Source: Camarhynchus parvulus (Eukaryota > Chordata > Aves > Passeriformes > Thraupidae). Taken from it: 64,000 nucleotides of DNA. The notes beneath the pieces were generated by a model. The model was not told where the DNA came from. It ran no database searches and saw only the letters and a list, made by a program, of their open reading frames with translations. The first letter of the stretch is position 1. Every line of letters begins with the position of its first letter. The DNA is taken from NCBI RefSeq assembly GCF_901933205.1, contig NC_044590.1:11621501-11685500 (forward strand). The letters are read 5' to 3'. Below, piece by piece: positions 1 through 12,310 of the stretch. The position numbers and the translations under genes are program-made.

Positions 1-2143
1 TTTTAAAAAATTTAGATAAAGCTGTAGGGGGGAATAATCAGCAGGTTTCAGCAACATTTCTAACTCGTGTCTATAAAATATCACAGAAAAAAACCCCAAC
101 TTAGATATTTAGGGTTCTTAGTCATTGTCACACTTCTGTCTCTCTGGTCTCTCAGGAATCAGTCTGAATTGCTCCACAGGATGATTAAAGCGGTTTAATT
201 ACAAGATCAGGTCTGTGTGGGATGGGAGAGGTGCTAATGGGAATTCATCTCCAGCTGGATGTCCCCAGGACTCTCTGGTGACTGGAAAGAGCTCAGAGGA
301 GTGAGGAGGAAAAGGGGAATTTTCCCCCTTTCCTTGGGGCTCAGTGGGGCTCTCCAGGAAGAATAATCCTGCCAAGGGCCTGGCCAACATCCTGAGCAGG
401 ATGGAAGGACCATCCACTGCACAGGCTGGTCATTTGTGCCACAAGCAGACAGACATCTCAGTGACCCATCAAAAATCAGGCTGTAGCTGATAAAATTCTT
501 TTTACTTTTTTTGCTTTGGGGTTTTTTTTGCTTTGTTTTTGTTTTTAGTTTGCTGCTCATGATTAGTTCTGGCTGCAGAGGAGCCCAGGAGCATTGGGCT
601 GAGGGGAATGGGAAGTTTCCAGGCTGTTCAGGAACAGGGGCAGAGGATTTGCGCACCCAAGCTGCAGCACTCACTGGGGGTTACCTGGCACAGCCCTGGG
701 TGAGAGGTAGATGTGTCTGAATTTTCTGGCTGATGTTCCCCATCGATTTTCCTGAGACAGCCCAGGCAAATAATTTAAACTCAGTGCCTGAGTTTGCTTA
801 TGCCTTCGATGAGCAATGGATGATATAAAGTGGCTGCCTCCCACAGACCCCATGAGTCTTTAATTTATGTTGGTGAGGTGACTCGAGCTGTTTCGCTCCA
901 GAGCCTGTAACTGCAAGACGTTGCTAATAATTCACCAGCAACAAGTGAGCCCTGTACCTGGGGATAAACATTTAGATTTGTAGCAAACATTTTTCACCTA
1001 TGAAAATAAAAGTAAAATTTGCAGCTCCAAGTCCATATACCTTGGAAAACTCTTCCAAGGTCTCCTGTTCTGCTTCTGTCCTGCAGGCTCCAGCTCTCCA
1101 TCCCTGAGCTCAGCTTTGTAGAGACTAATCCTTCCCTCTGCATGGAATTACATGGATAATTGTGCAGATACTCTGTGTCTTCTAGCAGATTTACTGGGAT
1201 ATCTCACACCACCATACAGCAGATCCCTTTTATTCAAATCTTCAATCAATTCACTCGGGCAAGTTCCTAAGCAAATGCAGGAATACATTTTTGCTGCATT
1301 TCAGGGGATACTTATTGCATGTTAAATACCACTAGGCAATTATTTAATGAGGTTTAACAAGTATGTAATAGATACATTACTTATGACCTAGATGTGAAAC
1401 CTCAATGAATATGTTTAATCAATTGGCATTCAATTTACATACATTAGGTTTTTCCTGCAGCACGGTGTTTTATTTTAGCTCTCTGTCCAACAGACCAGCC
1501 TTGCAGACTTGTTAACCACTTGCTGTCCATAATTTAGGTCCAACATGGTACCTAGAATATACCAAAACCAAAAAATTAACATCCATCTTGCTCTTGGTGA
1601 ATTTATTGACCATAATAACTCGTTTAGAAATGTAAATCCCATTTGGTGCATCAGTAAACTCAATTATCTTCTCTATGTTCCCAGCTCTGGGGACCTTTCT
1701 GTGCCCCAGGCTGTTGGGGCCATCCTTGTTTTCTGATTCATCAAAAGAAACTGGCTTGTCCCTTCTTTGGGATGTCAAGATTTTCCCTTGCTCTGCAAAG
1801 GTAATGTAGGATTAAAGTGGAATTTAAATGAGCATTGCTGATGGATGTCCTAGGGTGGAATTACTCACTTGAAACATCACAAACAACCCAGAATCTCCTC
1901 TGCCTCTCTGTAGTGCTACAGTTTAATTAAAGCTTAATAAGGAGCAACTGGGTCTTTGTCCAGCTGTATTCATTAATTTCAGTGTAACTTGTGGTTTTGT
2001 TCTCATCAGCAGTAGAAAAATATCTCTCTCCAAAAGCTGTAAGAAATACAGAAAGCCCTATTAAATAACATTGAAAGCAAGCACAGCCAGCGGACTGATG
2101 AGAAAGGAATGAATTTTCACCACTCTAAAGGCTCCTCAGAGCT
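1..2143. other. Unrecognised noncoding DNA
   Basis: No repeat, RNA gene or convincing coding region was recognised. Open frames here are all under 150 codons and overlap one another on both strands. Short T-rich runs occur near 520-550. The sequence is ordinary for bird intergenic or intronic DNA. Confidence 0.5.
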
Positions 2144-3020
2144 GTGCACTGTGGAGAGTTGGGAACCCCCCTGTTTTGTGAGAAAACAACCCAAATCTTG
2201 GTGTGCTGGCTTCAGAATACTGAAATACTTGGGTTAAATCTCCACTTGCGCTGTGGAGATTTGGGAATCCCCTCATCCTTCCCCCATGAGCACAGGCTCA
2301 CAGTCAAACCTTGTTCTTCATGTGGAAAAGAGCAAGGGAAGGTAAAAACCATGGGTGATGTGAATAATATTTCTGTAACCTGCTTCATTTTGTCATAGAC
2401 CTCTCCCTACAGCTCTCTAAGCCAAGTGATACCTAGAGCTCTGCAATATTGTTCCTAAACTGTGTCCTTGGACCCCAGTGTCCCTCCCCATCCAACTGGG
2501 CATCACCATGTGCTGCACAAGGAATCAGGCAGAACTTTTTAAAAAATGGGAAAATGGCTCTGTGAAGACAGTGGGAGAGGTGAGAAAACAGCCAAATTTT
2601 GGTGTGCTGGCTTCAGAATACTCAAGTACTTGGGTTAAATCTCTACTTGCACTGTGGAGATTTGGGAACCCCCTGATCCTTCCCCCATGAGCACAGGCAG
2701 CCAAACCTTGTGCTTCACACAGAAAAGAGCAAGGGAAGGTAAAAACCATGGGTGATGTGAATAATATTTCTGTAACCTGCTTCATTTTGTCATAGACCTC
2801 TCCCTACAGCTCCCTCAGCCAAGTGCAATATTGCTCCTAAACTGTGTCCTTGGACCCCAGTGTCCCTCCCCATCCAACTGGGCATCACCATGTGCTGCAC
2901 AAGGAATCAGGCAGGATTTTTTTAAAAATGGCAAAATGGCTCTGTGAAGACAGTGGGAGAAGTGAGAAAACAGCCCAAATCTTGGTGTGCTGGCTTCAGA
3001 ATACTGAAATACTTGGGTTA
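2144..3020. repeat. ~390-bp tandem duplication, about 2.2 copies
   Basis: The phrase beginning TGAGAAAACA at 2179 recurs at 2581 and 2963, giving unit lengths of 402 and 382 bp. The copies run in step through a GAGCAAGGGAAGG block, a CATAGACCTCTCCC block and a CAACTGGGCATCACC block, with scattered substitutions and a few small indels. The third copy stops near 3020, where the sequence changes abruptly. Identity by eye is roughly 90%, so the duplication is not very recent. The unit does not resemble CR1 or the LTRs found elsewhere in the window, and no function is apparent. Confidence 0.9.
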
Positions 3021-4204
3021 AGAGTACATAAAATTGCAGTTTGAGTACAATTCCTCATCTTTCAGGCAGACAAAGCCTTGGTGCATTCTCAGGGAAGAGG
3101 AGCAGAGGTAAAAATATTGCAGATCCTCACACATCCTCTTGGAACACCACTGAACACAGCCCTTGTGCAGCAGAACAGCTGTGTGCCTTTGTCCAATTTT
3201 AATTAATATCTTTATCTTGCAGCAGGTTTCTTTGTGGAAATTCTGTGACTCCGGCTGATTTGCCATGTTCTGTGCTCTCAAGCTCTGCTTCCAACACCAA
3301 ATCTCAGACTTGCAAGCAAAGTTTGGTGTCAAGATCTGAAGGGCTACAAAGCAAGAAGATACATTTTGTTCTTTTCTTCTGCAGAAAGGACACCCCAGAA
3401 GATTAAAGTAACTGGATTTTGATCAGCATTTCCCATTTGCACTGGGCTCTTTACGAATTGAAATGTAAAAGGTCAAAGCTCCAAAAGCATTTTTCATTTC
3501 TAAAGAGGTTTGTTCACCGCTGTAATTTAATAGCCATGCCAAACCTGATAAGATTTTGGAATCTGTCCATGGCGTGTATTGATGTCACAGGTCAAAAATA
3601 AAGGCTTCAATGTAATTTATTTCTCCAAGCACAGTGAAGATAATAACTCAAGCACAGAGCAATATGTTAAAACTAAATTATATTCAATAAAGATGACTTA
3701 TGCCAGTCTTCTAAAAACTAAATACACTTGGCTCAATTTGAATGTGCTCATTACTGTGGTGTGGTGGCCTCCAGGAGGAGCCTGGCCATGGCACAGCGGC
3801 CAGTGGAGGATCCTGGATGGACACTCTGGCACTGCAAAGGGCAGGAGGCTGTTGCTCCTTTCTCTGTTGAAAATCTGACTTGAGGGAACATTCTCCTGCA
3901 TCAGCTTCTCCTCCTGTTTTGCTTTCTGCTGGCTGGAATGATGCATAAGAACAAAACTTCGCTCCTGCTATAAATAGAGGCCGTGCATGTGATGCAAGGG
4001 GGAGGAGAGCAGATGCTGCACACACAGCTTCAGCTGCAATGTCAGGATTTAACTCTCAGGGAGGGCTGGGGGAAGGGGGCACTTCCTAAACAGTGGGAAA
4101 GAAAATTACCAACAGAAAGGGTGCAGCAGAGGCAGCCAGGTAAAGCCTTTCTGCTGCTCTTCCAGCATCTGACACTGAGGTTCAGCAGCTGCTCCACTCT
4201 TGGA
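3021..4204. other. Unrecognised noncoding DNA
   Basis: No repeat or gene was recognised. A TATAAATA string occurs near 3970, but nothing around it supports a promoter. Confidence 0.45.
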
Positions 4205-4211
4205 CTTGGTC

Positions 4212-4600
4212 TGTCACAGACACATTTTATGAAAAAACCTTTTGACGGGATTTTTCTCCTGAGAAGCCTCAGAAATTAAATGCAAACAATGATTATCTGT
4301 TGCTGTGGAATGCAACAGGTGCATCTTTGATTGGTATCATGTGGTTGTTTTTAATTAATGGCCAATCACAGTGTGGTTGTCTCAGACTCTCTGGTCAGTC
4401 ACAAGATTTTATTATCATTCCATTTCTTTTCTTTGCTAGCTTTCTGATTAAATATTTTCTTCTATTCTTTAGTATAGTTTTAATACATAATTTTCTTTTA
4501 ATATAATATATATCATAAAATAATAAATCAGCCTTCGGAAACATGGAGTGAAGATTCTCATCTCTTCCCTCATCCTGGGACCCCTGCAAAGACCTCCACA
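4212..4600 (+). mobile_element. Solo LTR, songbird endogenous retrovirus (family 1, copy A)
   Basis: A 389-bp LTR starts TGTCACAG and ends CCACA. In sense order it carries a CCAAT box (4372-4376), AT-rich TATA-like sequence (about 4480-4515), an AATAAA signal (4522-4527) and a short 3' part. The string CTTGGTC lies directly before (4205-4211) and after (4601-4607), consistent with a 6-7 bp target-site duplication. Five more copies of this family occur at 15.9, 28.0, 52.1, 57.1 and 58.8 kb. A 6-bp duplication is typical of class II (ERVK-like) integration, but the class is inferred. There is no internal retroviral sequence beside it, so it is a recombined solo LTR. Confidence 0.85.
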
Positions 4601-4607
4601 CTTGGTC

Positions 4608-4930
4608 CATTTTAAACACCACCACTCTTAGACTTGGTCTATTTTAGCCTTTCAATCAGTGCTCTGGAGGAGGAGGCTGACAAGGATGCTGCTCTCCCCT
4701 GTGGATGGTCACTGGAAATCTGCAGGAAATCCCACATTGTCACCAGCTCGGTGTGGAACCTTGACCCCAGAGCAAAACAGAAGTTAGCAAGTTTCAGTAC
4801 CAATCCCAACACAACTTTCAGCTTTCACCCTTTTTTATAACTCTTTTAGGACGTTGCTTCTGCTTCACAGTTTCTGTAGAGGACTGAGAGTTTCCCTGAA
4901 GGCCATAAAGATGGAGAGTGTCTTTTTCTA
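4608..4930. other. Unrecognised DNA with an echo of the LTR flank
   Basis: At 4622-4638 the string CACTCTTAGACTTGGTC nearly repeats the host sequence just left of the LTR at 4195-4211 (16 of 17 bases). This suggests a small local duplication around the insertion. Otherwise nothing was recognised. Confidence 0.4.
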
Positions 4931-5211
4931 CAGCCAGATAGTGAAAGGACAAGGAGAATTGCTTCAAACTGAAAGCAGTAGTTTCAGATTAGATATTAGA
5001 TGGAAATTAGGGTGCTGAGGCCCTGGCACAGGGTGCCCAGAGAAGCTGTGGCTGCCCCTGGATCCCTGGAAATGTCCAGGGTCAGGGTGGACAGGGCTTG
5101 GAGCACCCTAGGACAGTGGGAAGTGTCCCTGCCATGGCAAGGGGTGGAATGAGCTGGGCTTTAAGGTCCCTTCCAACCCAAACCATTCTGGAATTCATTC
5201 TATGTCTCTAA
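4931..5211 (+). mobile_element. CR1 LINE, truncated 3' end
   Basis: This is the 3' untranslated part of avian CR1. It shows the usual order: GGACAAGG, a degenerate AGATATTAG stretch, CTGGCACAGGGTGCCCAGAG, CCCCTGGATCCCTGG, AGTGTCCCTGCC, CCTTCCAACCCAAACC and an ATTCTATG tail near 5200. CR1 copies are 5'-truncated, which explains the abrupt left end. It encodes nothing. Confidence 0.9.
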
Positions 5212-6824
5212 CTTGAGGTAATGAGACTTGATTTGTACTATGTGCTCCTGGCTGGGTGCCACTGGATTATTTTAGGCAGCAATTGCTCCCAAGAATTCGT
5301 GAAGTCGCAGAAAGAATATCTTTGATTTTGGAGAATTTTAAAGGTTTATATCACTGGTTCAGTTCTTGTGACTCTTGCAAGAGATGAAGAGACAAACTGG
5401 ACCTCCCATCTGGGCATGTGGAGCTGCCTGAGCGCTGGAGACACCACCAAGGAGAACATAAAGTGAGAGACATCCCAGGGAGAGGCAGAATTCCTGTGAT
5501 CTCAGCAAGCAGGAAAATACCAAGGAAGTTGGGCACTGGATAAACCTGTAGGACCTATGATGAGCTCTAAGATCCATAAAACAATAAATAGAGTATCATC
5601 TGTTGCTGCACTCCCTGCCAGTCCTGCTGGGAGCAGCAATGCCCCTGTGGCACTTTTGCACTGAGCTTTAAATGTTTAGGTTATGTGGATGCTTTGGTGT
5701 TAGAGAGCACAACCAATAATTTTCAGCAATTTGCATGTCAGAAGAATTGCTTATAGCCAGGTTTCCAGGCAGCTGATTGTAATTTATCTACCATCACACA
5801 CCTACAAGGAGCCGTGGGGAGGGGAGGCAGGGTCAGGGCTGGAGCTGTCTCCAGACTCTGATGAAAACCCAGGCATGAGTTCCTCTAAACAATGGGAGAC
5901 TTCTGCTGAGAAAAATCAACCGCTGTGAGGAAAAGCAATCAAATAGCTGAGCTGATTATGAAAATGCACACGGTGAGAGATTGGTGACATTTACCCCGCT
6001 GCACAGCCACTGCTGGTATGGACTGAGTGAGGGGAGAGGGAACCAGAATTTGCATGGAAAGGTATGGGACTAAACTACAGACCCAAATAAAATCCTAATT
6101 CATTAACCAAACTGACAGTGAAAGCTGTAAGACAAGCACAGGATCAATTTCAATTTGAACTAAAGAATAAATCAGCTGCTACAAGGCTTTGATTTACAGG
6201 TCACACCTCTTCCTGCAGGATGTTATCGAGCAGCACCAGCCTCTGCCAGCTTACAGGTAAATGAACCTAAAGTCAGGGCAGGTGAGGTCATCTAGAGACT
6301 GTGTGAGAGGCTTGAAACAGCACTATCAGCTTCTCCACAATATCCTCACAAGAGCAGCAGAAGAAATCCTTCATAAAACAAAGAGCAATGCTGGAAAATG
6401 CCACACAAATCAAGACAAAGTGAAGGAGATGGATCATGAAGGCAAAGGGGCTTCTCAAAGAAATGAGAGGAAAGCATTCACTCACCAAGGTTTATATGGT
6501 CAGGTTACAGCAGCTGGAGCCCCTCTCAGGGATCAACAAGGGAAGAATTTTGACAGCAAAAAGCAAAAGTTAAGTGGACAAACTGCTTCTAGAAAGCAGC
6601 AAACAGAAACTACGTGAAACTGTTGGTTTTGGCAAGTAAACTTTGAGCATTTAGAAAAACAAGAGTTAAACACTACACAGAAAACTCAACAGCAGCTTTC
6701 CCAAAGTTGCAGTCCATCAGTGTTACTGGAATGAGGATGTGCTGGAATGGAAGAACAGAGGAAATCTTGTTACTGCTTTGCAAAACCTGGAGCCAACAAA
6801 GCCCTGCAAGGAACAAACAAAATC
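5212..6824. other. Unrecognised noncoding DNA
   Basis: No repeat or gene was recognised. A 118-codon open frame at 6261-6617 has no recognisable domain, and its composition matches its surroundings, so it was not called. Confidence 0.45.
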
Positions 6825-7310
6825 TCTCAGTGGGATGCTGGAGCACATCCAGAGGGGACAACGAGGCTGGAGAGGGGCTGGGAGCACAAACCCTGTGACG
6901 AACCCCTGAGGGAGCTGGGGGTGCTCAGCCTGGAGAAAAGGAGACTCAGGGCTGCCCCCATCACTCTCTGCAGCTCCTGAAAGGTGCCTGTGCTCACCTG
7001 GGGCTGGGCTCTTTCTCCAGCAGCACTGACACAACCAGAGCACACAGCCTCAGGCTGCACCAAGGGAAATACAGGTTGGAGATTGGGAAAAAGTTTTTCA
7101 TGGAAAGGGTGATAAAGTTCTGGAATGTTCTGCCCAGGGAGGTGGTGGAGTCCCCATCCCTGGGTGTGTTTAACAAAGCCTGGATGTGGCACTGGGTGCC
7201 AGGGTTCAGTTGAGGGGCTGGGGCTGGGTTGGACTCGATGATCTTGGAGGTCTCTTCCAACCTGGTCATTCTGTGAGTTCTTTGAATTCTGTGAATTCTG
7301 TGAAAAAGAA
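6825..7310 (+). mobile_element. CR1 LINE 3' end (subfamily with GATAAAGTTCTGG)
   Basis: The element reads GCTGGAGCACATCCAGAGG, then CTCAGCCTGGAGAAAAGG, TTGGAGATTGGGAAAAAG, GATAAAGTTCTGGAATG, CTGCCCAGGGAGGTGGTGG and TCTTCCAACCTGG, and ends in ATTCTGTG-like repeats (7267-7302). This subfamily recurs at 31.9 kb (opposite strand), 55.7 kb and 56.5 kb. The clear 3' tail and 5' truncation are normal for CR1. Noncoding. Confidence 0.9.
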
Positions 7311-7436
7311 ATGGTCTGGAAAACTGGGAAGGTCTGCAGGGTCTTTTTCACCAAACTAAGGTACTTGGCTCTGGGACAAGTGGGGTGAGTACTGTGGTTT
7401 AACCCAGAAGAACACACATTTCTGTGATTCTGTAAA

Positions 7437-7545
7437 AGATGTGTGGATGTGGCACTAGGCTTGGTGGTGCTGGGTTAGTGGTTGGACTCTGTGGTCTTAG
7501 AGGGCTTTCCCAACTTAAATGAGTCAATGATTCTATAAACCATGA
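7437..7545 (+). mobile_element. CR1 LINE, short 3' tail fragment
   Basis: About 110 bp match the very end of a CR1: GATGTGGCACTAGG, GGTTGGACTCTGTGG, a TTCCCAACTTAAATG stretch and an ATTCTATAA tail. It lies about 130 bp after the preceding CR1 in the same orientation and belongs to a different subfamily, so it is probably a separate insertion. Confidence 0.75.
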
Positions 7546-9020
7546 GAACAAATCAAAACTGCATAAATCATAATTTAAAAAAACCAAACAAACCAGTAAT
7601 CAAGATCCCAGTCTCCAGGCTCAGGGAATTACCATCAAATAGTGTCTAGATTGTAAAAACCACCTGGCAGAGCCCATGGCAGAACATCTGGGACGTCTGG
7701 AGGTGCAGTACAACACAAACACAGATGTGCCTCTGTCAGGGGCTGTCCCAGGCCAGGCTGAGCCAGTGGCAGCTTGTCTGCCTGATGCTCAGCCATGCTG
7801 AACTCACAGGTGACTTTATCCACACCTGCCACTTGGCAGTGCCACCAACCTCATGGCAAGAAACAAATAGCAAGTTTCCTTGGGAAGTACATAATGTGCT
7901 TACGACGACAGCTACGCTCAGAAAAATATCAAATATTGTAATGACAGCATCACTCCTGTAAATGACAGCTTAGCCAACACTGAAGTGAGGACCAGAAGGC
8001 AATGCAGAGCTGTGGGGGAAATACTTGTAATATTCATGCTGCAAACAAGCTCAGCTATCACTGCAGTGGTTTCAGGCTCAATAACAGCTTTGGAAGGTAG
8101 GGATGACAATTAACAAACTTCTTGGCATGTGTTGGCAGCAACAATCTCCTGTGCTGTGAAAATTTCAGAGAGGAAATAATGCTGTGAATTAGAAGATGGG
8201 CACTGCCTCTACCATCTTAAAAAGAAATATTTGGTTATTGAAACTCTGTAGATTAGCATCCAAAAGGGCATTTTTGCTTTTTTCATTTCTCTCTTAACAT
8301 ATGAATGTGGAAACTGAAAATCCATAGTGGATATAGGCAGATATGAAATAGCTTTAAGAGCAAATGCCACAGCAACTCTTGATAGCAAATATAATTTATT
8401 TCTAAAAATTCAGGGAATTACCAGATCTCTAAAGTTATCCATAGCAAACAGCCTGATGTGTTTGCTAAGAAGAAAGTCAACACATCTGCCCACATCTGGA
8501 GAGCCAAAAGAAGATGTGAGGGAAATGTCTAAAAGGTCCCTTTCTAACTCTATTTAGCCTCTTTTCAGAGGAGAAAACTTACTGTGTTTAACTGTATAAG
8601 CTACATGCAAAGGTAGGCTGGAGACAGAATGTCTTTTAAAAATTGCTGGGGAGGGCTGAAATCAGTGCAGTGGTGTGAGAAAAGAGCTAAAAATAAATGG
8701 GTGGGCAGGAGGGAGAGATAGAGCAGGGAGCTGCAAGCACCAGAGGAGGAAGGAACCAGTCCATGAAGGGAACCCTGGTGTCAGTGAGAGCCCTGAGGAA
8801 GGGCAGGTGCAAAGGGAATCAGTTTAGAAAGCAAGGGTAGGAAAACCAGGTAAGTAGGAAACCAGTGAGACATTTTGGAGGTGTCCATATTCACAAGGAA
8901 GAGACCAGGACAAAGGGAAGGGAAAAGTAAAAATGCTCAGCAGAAAATGAGGAGGCTGCGGCAGAGGAGCAGCCCCAGGGTGGGGCAGGGCACAAAGCAC
9001 AAACTGAATTGGTTGTGGCC
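7546..9020. other. Unrecognised noncoding DNA
   Basis: No gene, RNA or repeat was recognised. The stretch from 8690 to 9000 is purine-rich on the plus strand. Confidence 0.4.
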
Positions 9021-9195
9021 TGGAACATATGGAGGGGCAAACACTCAAAGGAGAAAATTGCTGCTGGAAAGAAATAACAGTGATGGGCACGAGGACAAAT
9101 GACCTAAATAAGCCAGGAGTTAATTTAAGCTTGAAATTAGAGGAAAATTGATGTAGTAACAAGTGGGGGCAAACCCCTTTACCAGTAATGTGAAA
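9021..9195. repeat. Inverted repeat, left arm (175 bp)
   Basis: This segment is the reverse complement of 11273-11447. I count about 10 substitutions and no indels over 175 bp, or roughly 94% identity. Shared strings include ACATATGGAGGGGCAAAC, GATGGGCACGAGGACAAATG and GTGGGGGCAAACCCC. Similarity stops sharply at both ends. It is either two copies of a dispersed repeat in opposite orientation or a local inverted duplication. Confidence 0.9.
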
Positions 9196-11272
9196 GACTT
9201 GTGGTCTGCATTGTGCTGATTCCAGCAGGACAGCCTGGGCACAGCACTGAGGACAGGAGTTCTGCCTTCCCAGTGGGGCTCAGCTTGCACAGTGGGGTCA
9301 GGACAGTGGGGTCACCTCACATGTTTTCCTCCAAGCCAGGAGGAAGCACAGCATTAGATCACATTCACATTATTAATGCCCAGAAAGCCTCCTGGCTCAA
9401 CTCCTAGATCCCGCACAGATAATCTACAGGTAGGTACGGACAACTGATTTGTCTGGCTCACCCAGTGATATTACAGGACCTTTTACCTCTTCTGCAAAAT
9501 CCTCCTGGGGGTCCAGCAATGCAGAAGGGGAGTCAGACTCCCAACAGGAATGTGTGTTCCCCCCTGGTCACATCACTCTGCAGCTGCACAGCCTTGGAGC
9601 AGCTCCAGCTGGAAGCTGGTATAAATTTGCTATTAACTCAGCCTATTTCTAATAAAAAAAATAACAGCAGCACTACTGGGTCAGACCAGCTGTCCATCTT
9701 GTCTAACTCCCTATAAAGAAAGAGGTTTTAAAAAGCTAATTGGTAGGGTTGCTTGGTACAAGGTGAGTGGGGTGGGGGAGCACATGCAGTTAAATTTCAT
9801 AGGTTCCAAGCCCTTTACTTGCAGGTGAAATGTATTTCTGCTGTCTATTATGTCCTGCAGCAGGTTCAGCACTCTTCTGCAACTAAACTAGCAGACCAAT
9901 ACTAGAGAAGGTTATTTTTTCACTAGTGAAGCTTATTTTTTGTTTGCTAGTTGACCAGGCCATGGGAAAATGCTTTCATTACATGGAAAATTAATAGAAT
10001 TCACAGAAATAGAATAGAAAGAGCCAGGGCTTAACAAACAGATCTCAGGAAGGACGAAGGAGAAGTGAATTTTTGGAGGATTTATAGAGCTCCATAAGGC
10101 TGGGGCTGCCTTAGGCAGGGCCATGGCAAACACCAAAGGACAGGTGAGGTCTCTCACCCCCCTTTCTCTAGGTGCAGTTCATTACTCATTGCAGCAGTGG
10201 GGGAAGTTTCTGGTGACCCTGGACTGCATTTTACCAATGAATGGGCATCAGTGAGCACAGCAATTAGTGTAGGCTGTGGTTTAACTTCCCAGCCTCAAAC
10301 CTCTGTGAAAACACTCTGCTTTTACTCAGTCAGTGTGCTTGGGTGCCACTGCCCTTGGCCTCTGCCATGAGCAGGTCTGCAGGCCCACCTTGAAAACCTC
10401 CTTCTGCCCCAGAAAACTGCAGAAGATATGAGCTCAGCCAGCAGTCCCTTGTTCCCTTCCCACCTAGCACATCCCAGTCATGGTGGGAACAAGGATTTTG
10501 GCATTTGGATTTCAGTGAGCTCTGCCATCACTTCTCAACTCAAAGCTCCTGCAGTGAGCTCAGCACCCACAGAGGCTGCCCTGGGTGAGCAGACCCCAGC
10601 CAAGGCTGTGCAGCAGCTGCTGGCAGCCAGGAAGGGGCACAGTGCTCAGCAGCAGCAGCACCTCCTGCCCTGCCACCAAGGGGCTGTGCCAGGCTAATGG
10701 GGACACAGCCCCGGGCAGTGCCAGCAGAGCATCCTTCCCTCTGCCAGAGGCTCATTACAGCTCTGACCCACGGGCATCTGGGCCTGCTGGAACTAGTGGT
10801 TTACATATAAATTATCTGATGAATGTAGCCTTGTTTTCCAGTCATGAATCATTCATGACCAGAGTCAAGTTTTGGCAAAAATGTGTATTTTCTGTAAGTG
10901 TCCTCTCCTCTGACGCTGAGCATGGGCTGTTGGCTACACAGAGCCCTCAGTCAGGGCAGGTAACTCTCACAATCCAATCTCTGCCTCTTTCAGTGGATGG
11001 TTTAGAGGCTTAAAACCAAGTGTACAATGGTAATCCCAAATAGATTTCCTCAGGCTTACCTTCAAAGGCGTCTGTTTTATGAGCTCCTATTCCTCCAACT
11101 TCCCTATAGACAGAAATCTTTACATGCCCCTGGGCTGCCATTACACAGCACATTGCAGCCACAATGCTCAGTCCTTCCCAAAAAACACCACACAGGGACA
11201 TGTCCCTGGTCCTGACACCCAAATCCTCCTCCAGCTCCATTAAAAACTTTGTAATACACCATTCATGCTTTA
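9196..11272. other. Spacer between inverted-repeat arms
   Basis: A possible old CR1-related scrap lies at about 9670-9712 (TGGGTCAGACCAGCTGTCCA). The stretch 10540-10700 is rich in CAG and CTG triplets. No gene was recognised. Confidence 0.4.
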
Positions 11273-11447
11273 TTTCACATTACTGTTAAAGGGGTTTGCC
11301 CCCACTTGTTCCTACATTGATCTTCCTCTAATTTCAAGCCTAGATTAACTCCTGGCTTATTTAAGTCATTTGTCCTCGTGCCCATCACTGTTATTTCTTT
11401 TCAGCAGCAATTTTCTCCTTTGAGTGTTTGCCCCTCCATATGTTCTA
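11273..11447. repeat. Inverted repeat, right arm (175 bp)
   Basis: This is the reverse complement of 9021-9195 at about 94% identity. It sits immediately beside old antisense CR1 sequence (from about 11480), but its high similarity to the left arm is out of keeping with that decayed CR1, so it probably has a different origin. Confidence 0.9.
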
Positions 11448-11479
11448 CTCCCAGTCTTTACCTAACTAAACTAAGTGCT

Positions 11480-12310
11480 TTTTTCCTCCCTGAGCTGGAC
11501 AGTCCCTGCATTCCTCTGATTGTCCTAAATCCCCTTATGGCACCATTTACTGTCTGAATTCTTCCCTCTCACTCTTGGGGGAAGAGAACTGTACACACCA
11601 TTCTGATGAGGTCAGGCCTACGTTTGTGAAATTGAATGAGTGCTTCTCTAGACCTGTAGCCTTAACTGAAAAAGTGAATTGGGTATATCTGATCATTTTT
11701 TTCCTTCAAACCATGTAATTGCCACTTAATAGTTAACCTCTGATGCCCAAGTACATTCAGGTCTTTCTCTTCCTCAGTCACTTCCAACAAATAGCTGGAA
11801 TTCTCACTACTGCTCCATAAGTACTTGTCAATACATTATATATTATTGTATTTTATGCCTTTTCTATTGCTTCAGTTTCCAAGGTCAGTCCCCAAGTTCA
11901 GTTTTCAGTTTAACAGCCCCATCCTGGTTTGCATTGAGGATGCACCTTCCATCGCGTGAGCTCCAAGTGTCATTGTCACTCTCCTCATTCCCTTCCAAGG
12001 TCAATGCAGAAATGAAATATGCTCAGATCCAGTCCTGATCCTCAGGGATGTTTGCTGGTAACCTCACTTCAGAGTGATAATTCCCCTTTTGCTGCTCCCT
12101 GTCACAGGCTCCCCTTTAGCCAGAGCTGTTCCCACTTCACAGCTCCTGTATAAATTCTCAGCGCTTTCAGCTGAGCTGATAATTTCCCATGTGGCACTAT
12201 ATCAAATGGAATCTTTGGTCCAGATAGATGAGATATCTTGCATTTCCTTTGTCTAGAAAAATCATTTATCTTATCAAATTTATCACAAACAGACAGGGTT
12301 TGCCCAGAAG
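11480..12310 (-). mobile_element. Ancient CR1 LINE ORF2 remnant, antisense
   Basis: The text follows the reverse-complemented coding region of old amniote CR1 reverse-transcriptase ORFs in the expected order: a segment around 11560-11620, GATGCCCAAGTACATTCAGG at 11741-11760, a segment around 12020-12070, TTTCCCATGTGGCACTATAT at 12183-12202 and TCCTTTGTCTAGAAAAATC at 12245-12263. It is broken by stops and indels in every frame and is inactive. The call rests on my memory of CR1 sequence, not on an alignment. Confidence 0.7.

Noticed and set aside
6261..6617. 118-codon plus-strand frame
   Set aside because: Lys/Gln-rich composition follows the local A-rich DNA. No recognisable domain or gene context.
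6827..7417. 196-codon minus-strand frame, and its relatives at 31852-32262 and 55678-56246
   Set aside because: It recurs with each copy of one CR1 3' end and is antisense to the element. It reflects the repeat and not a gene.
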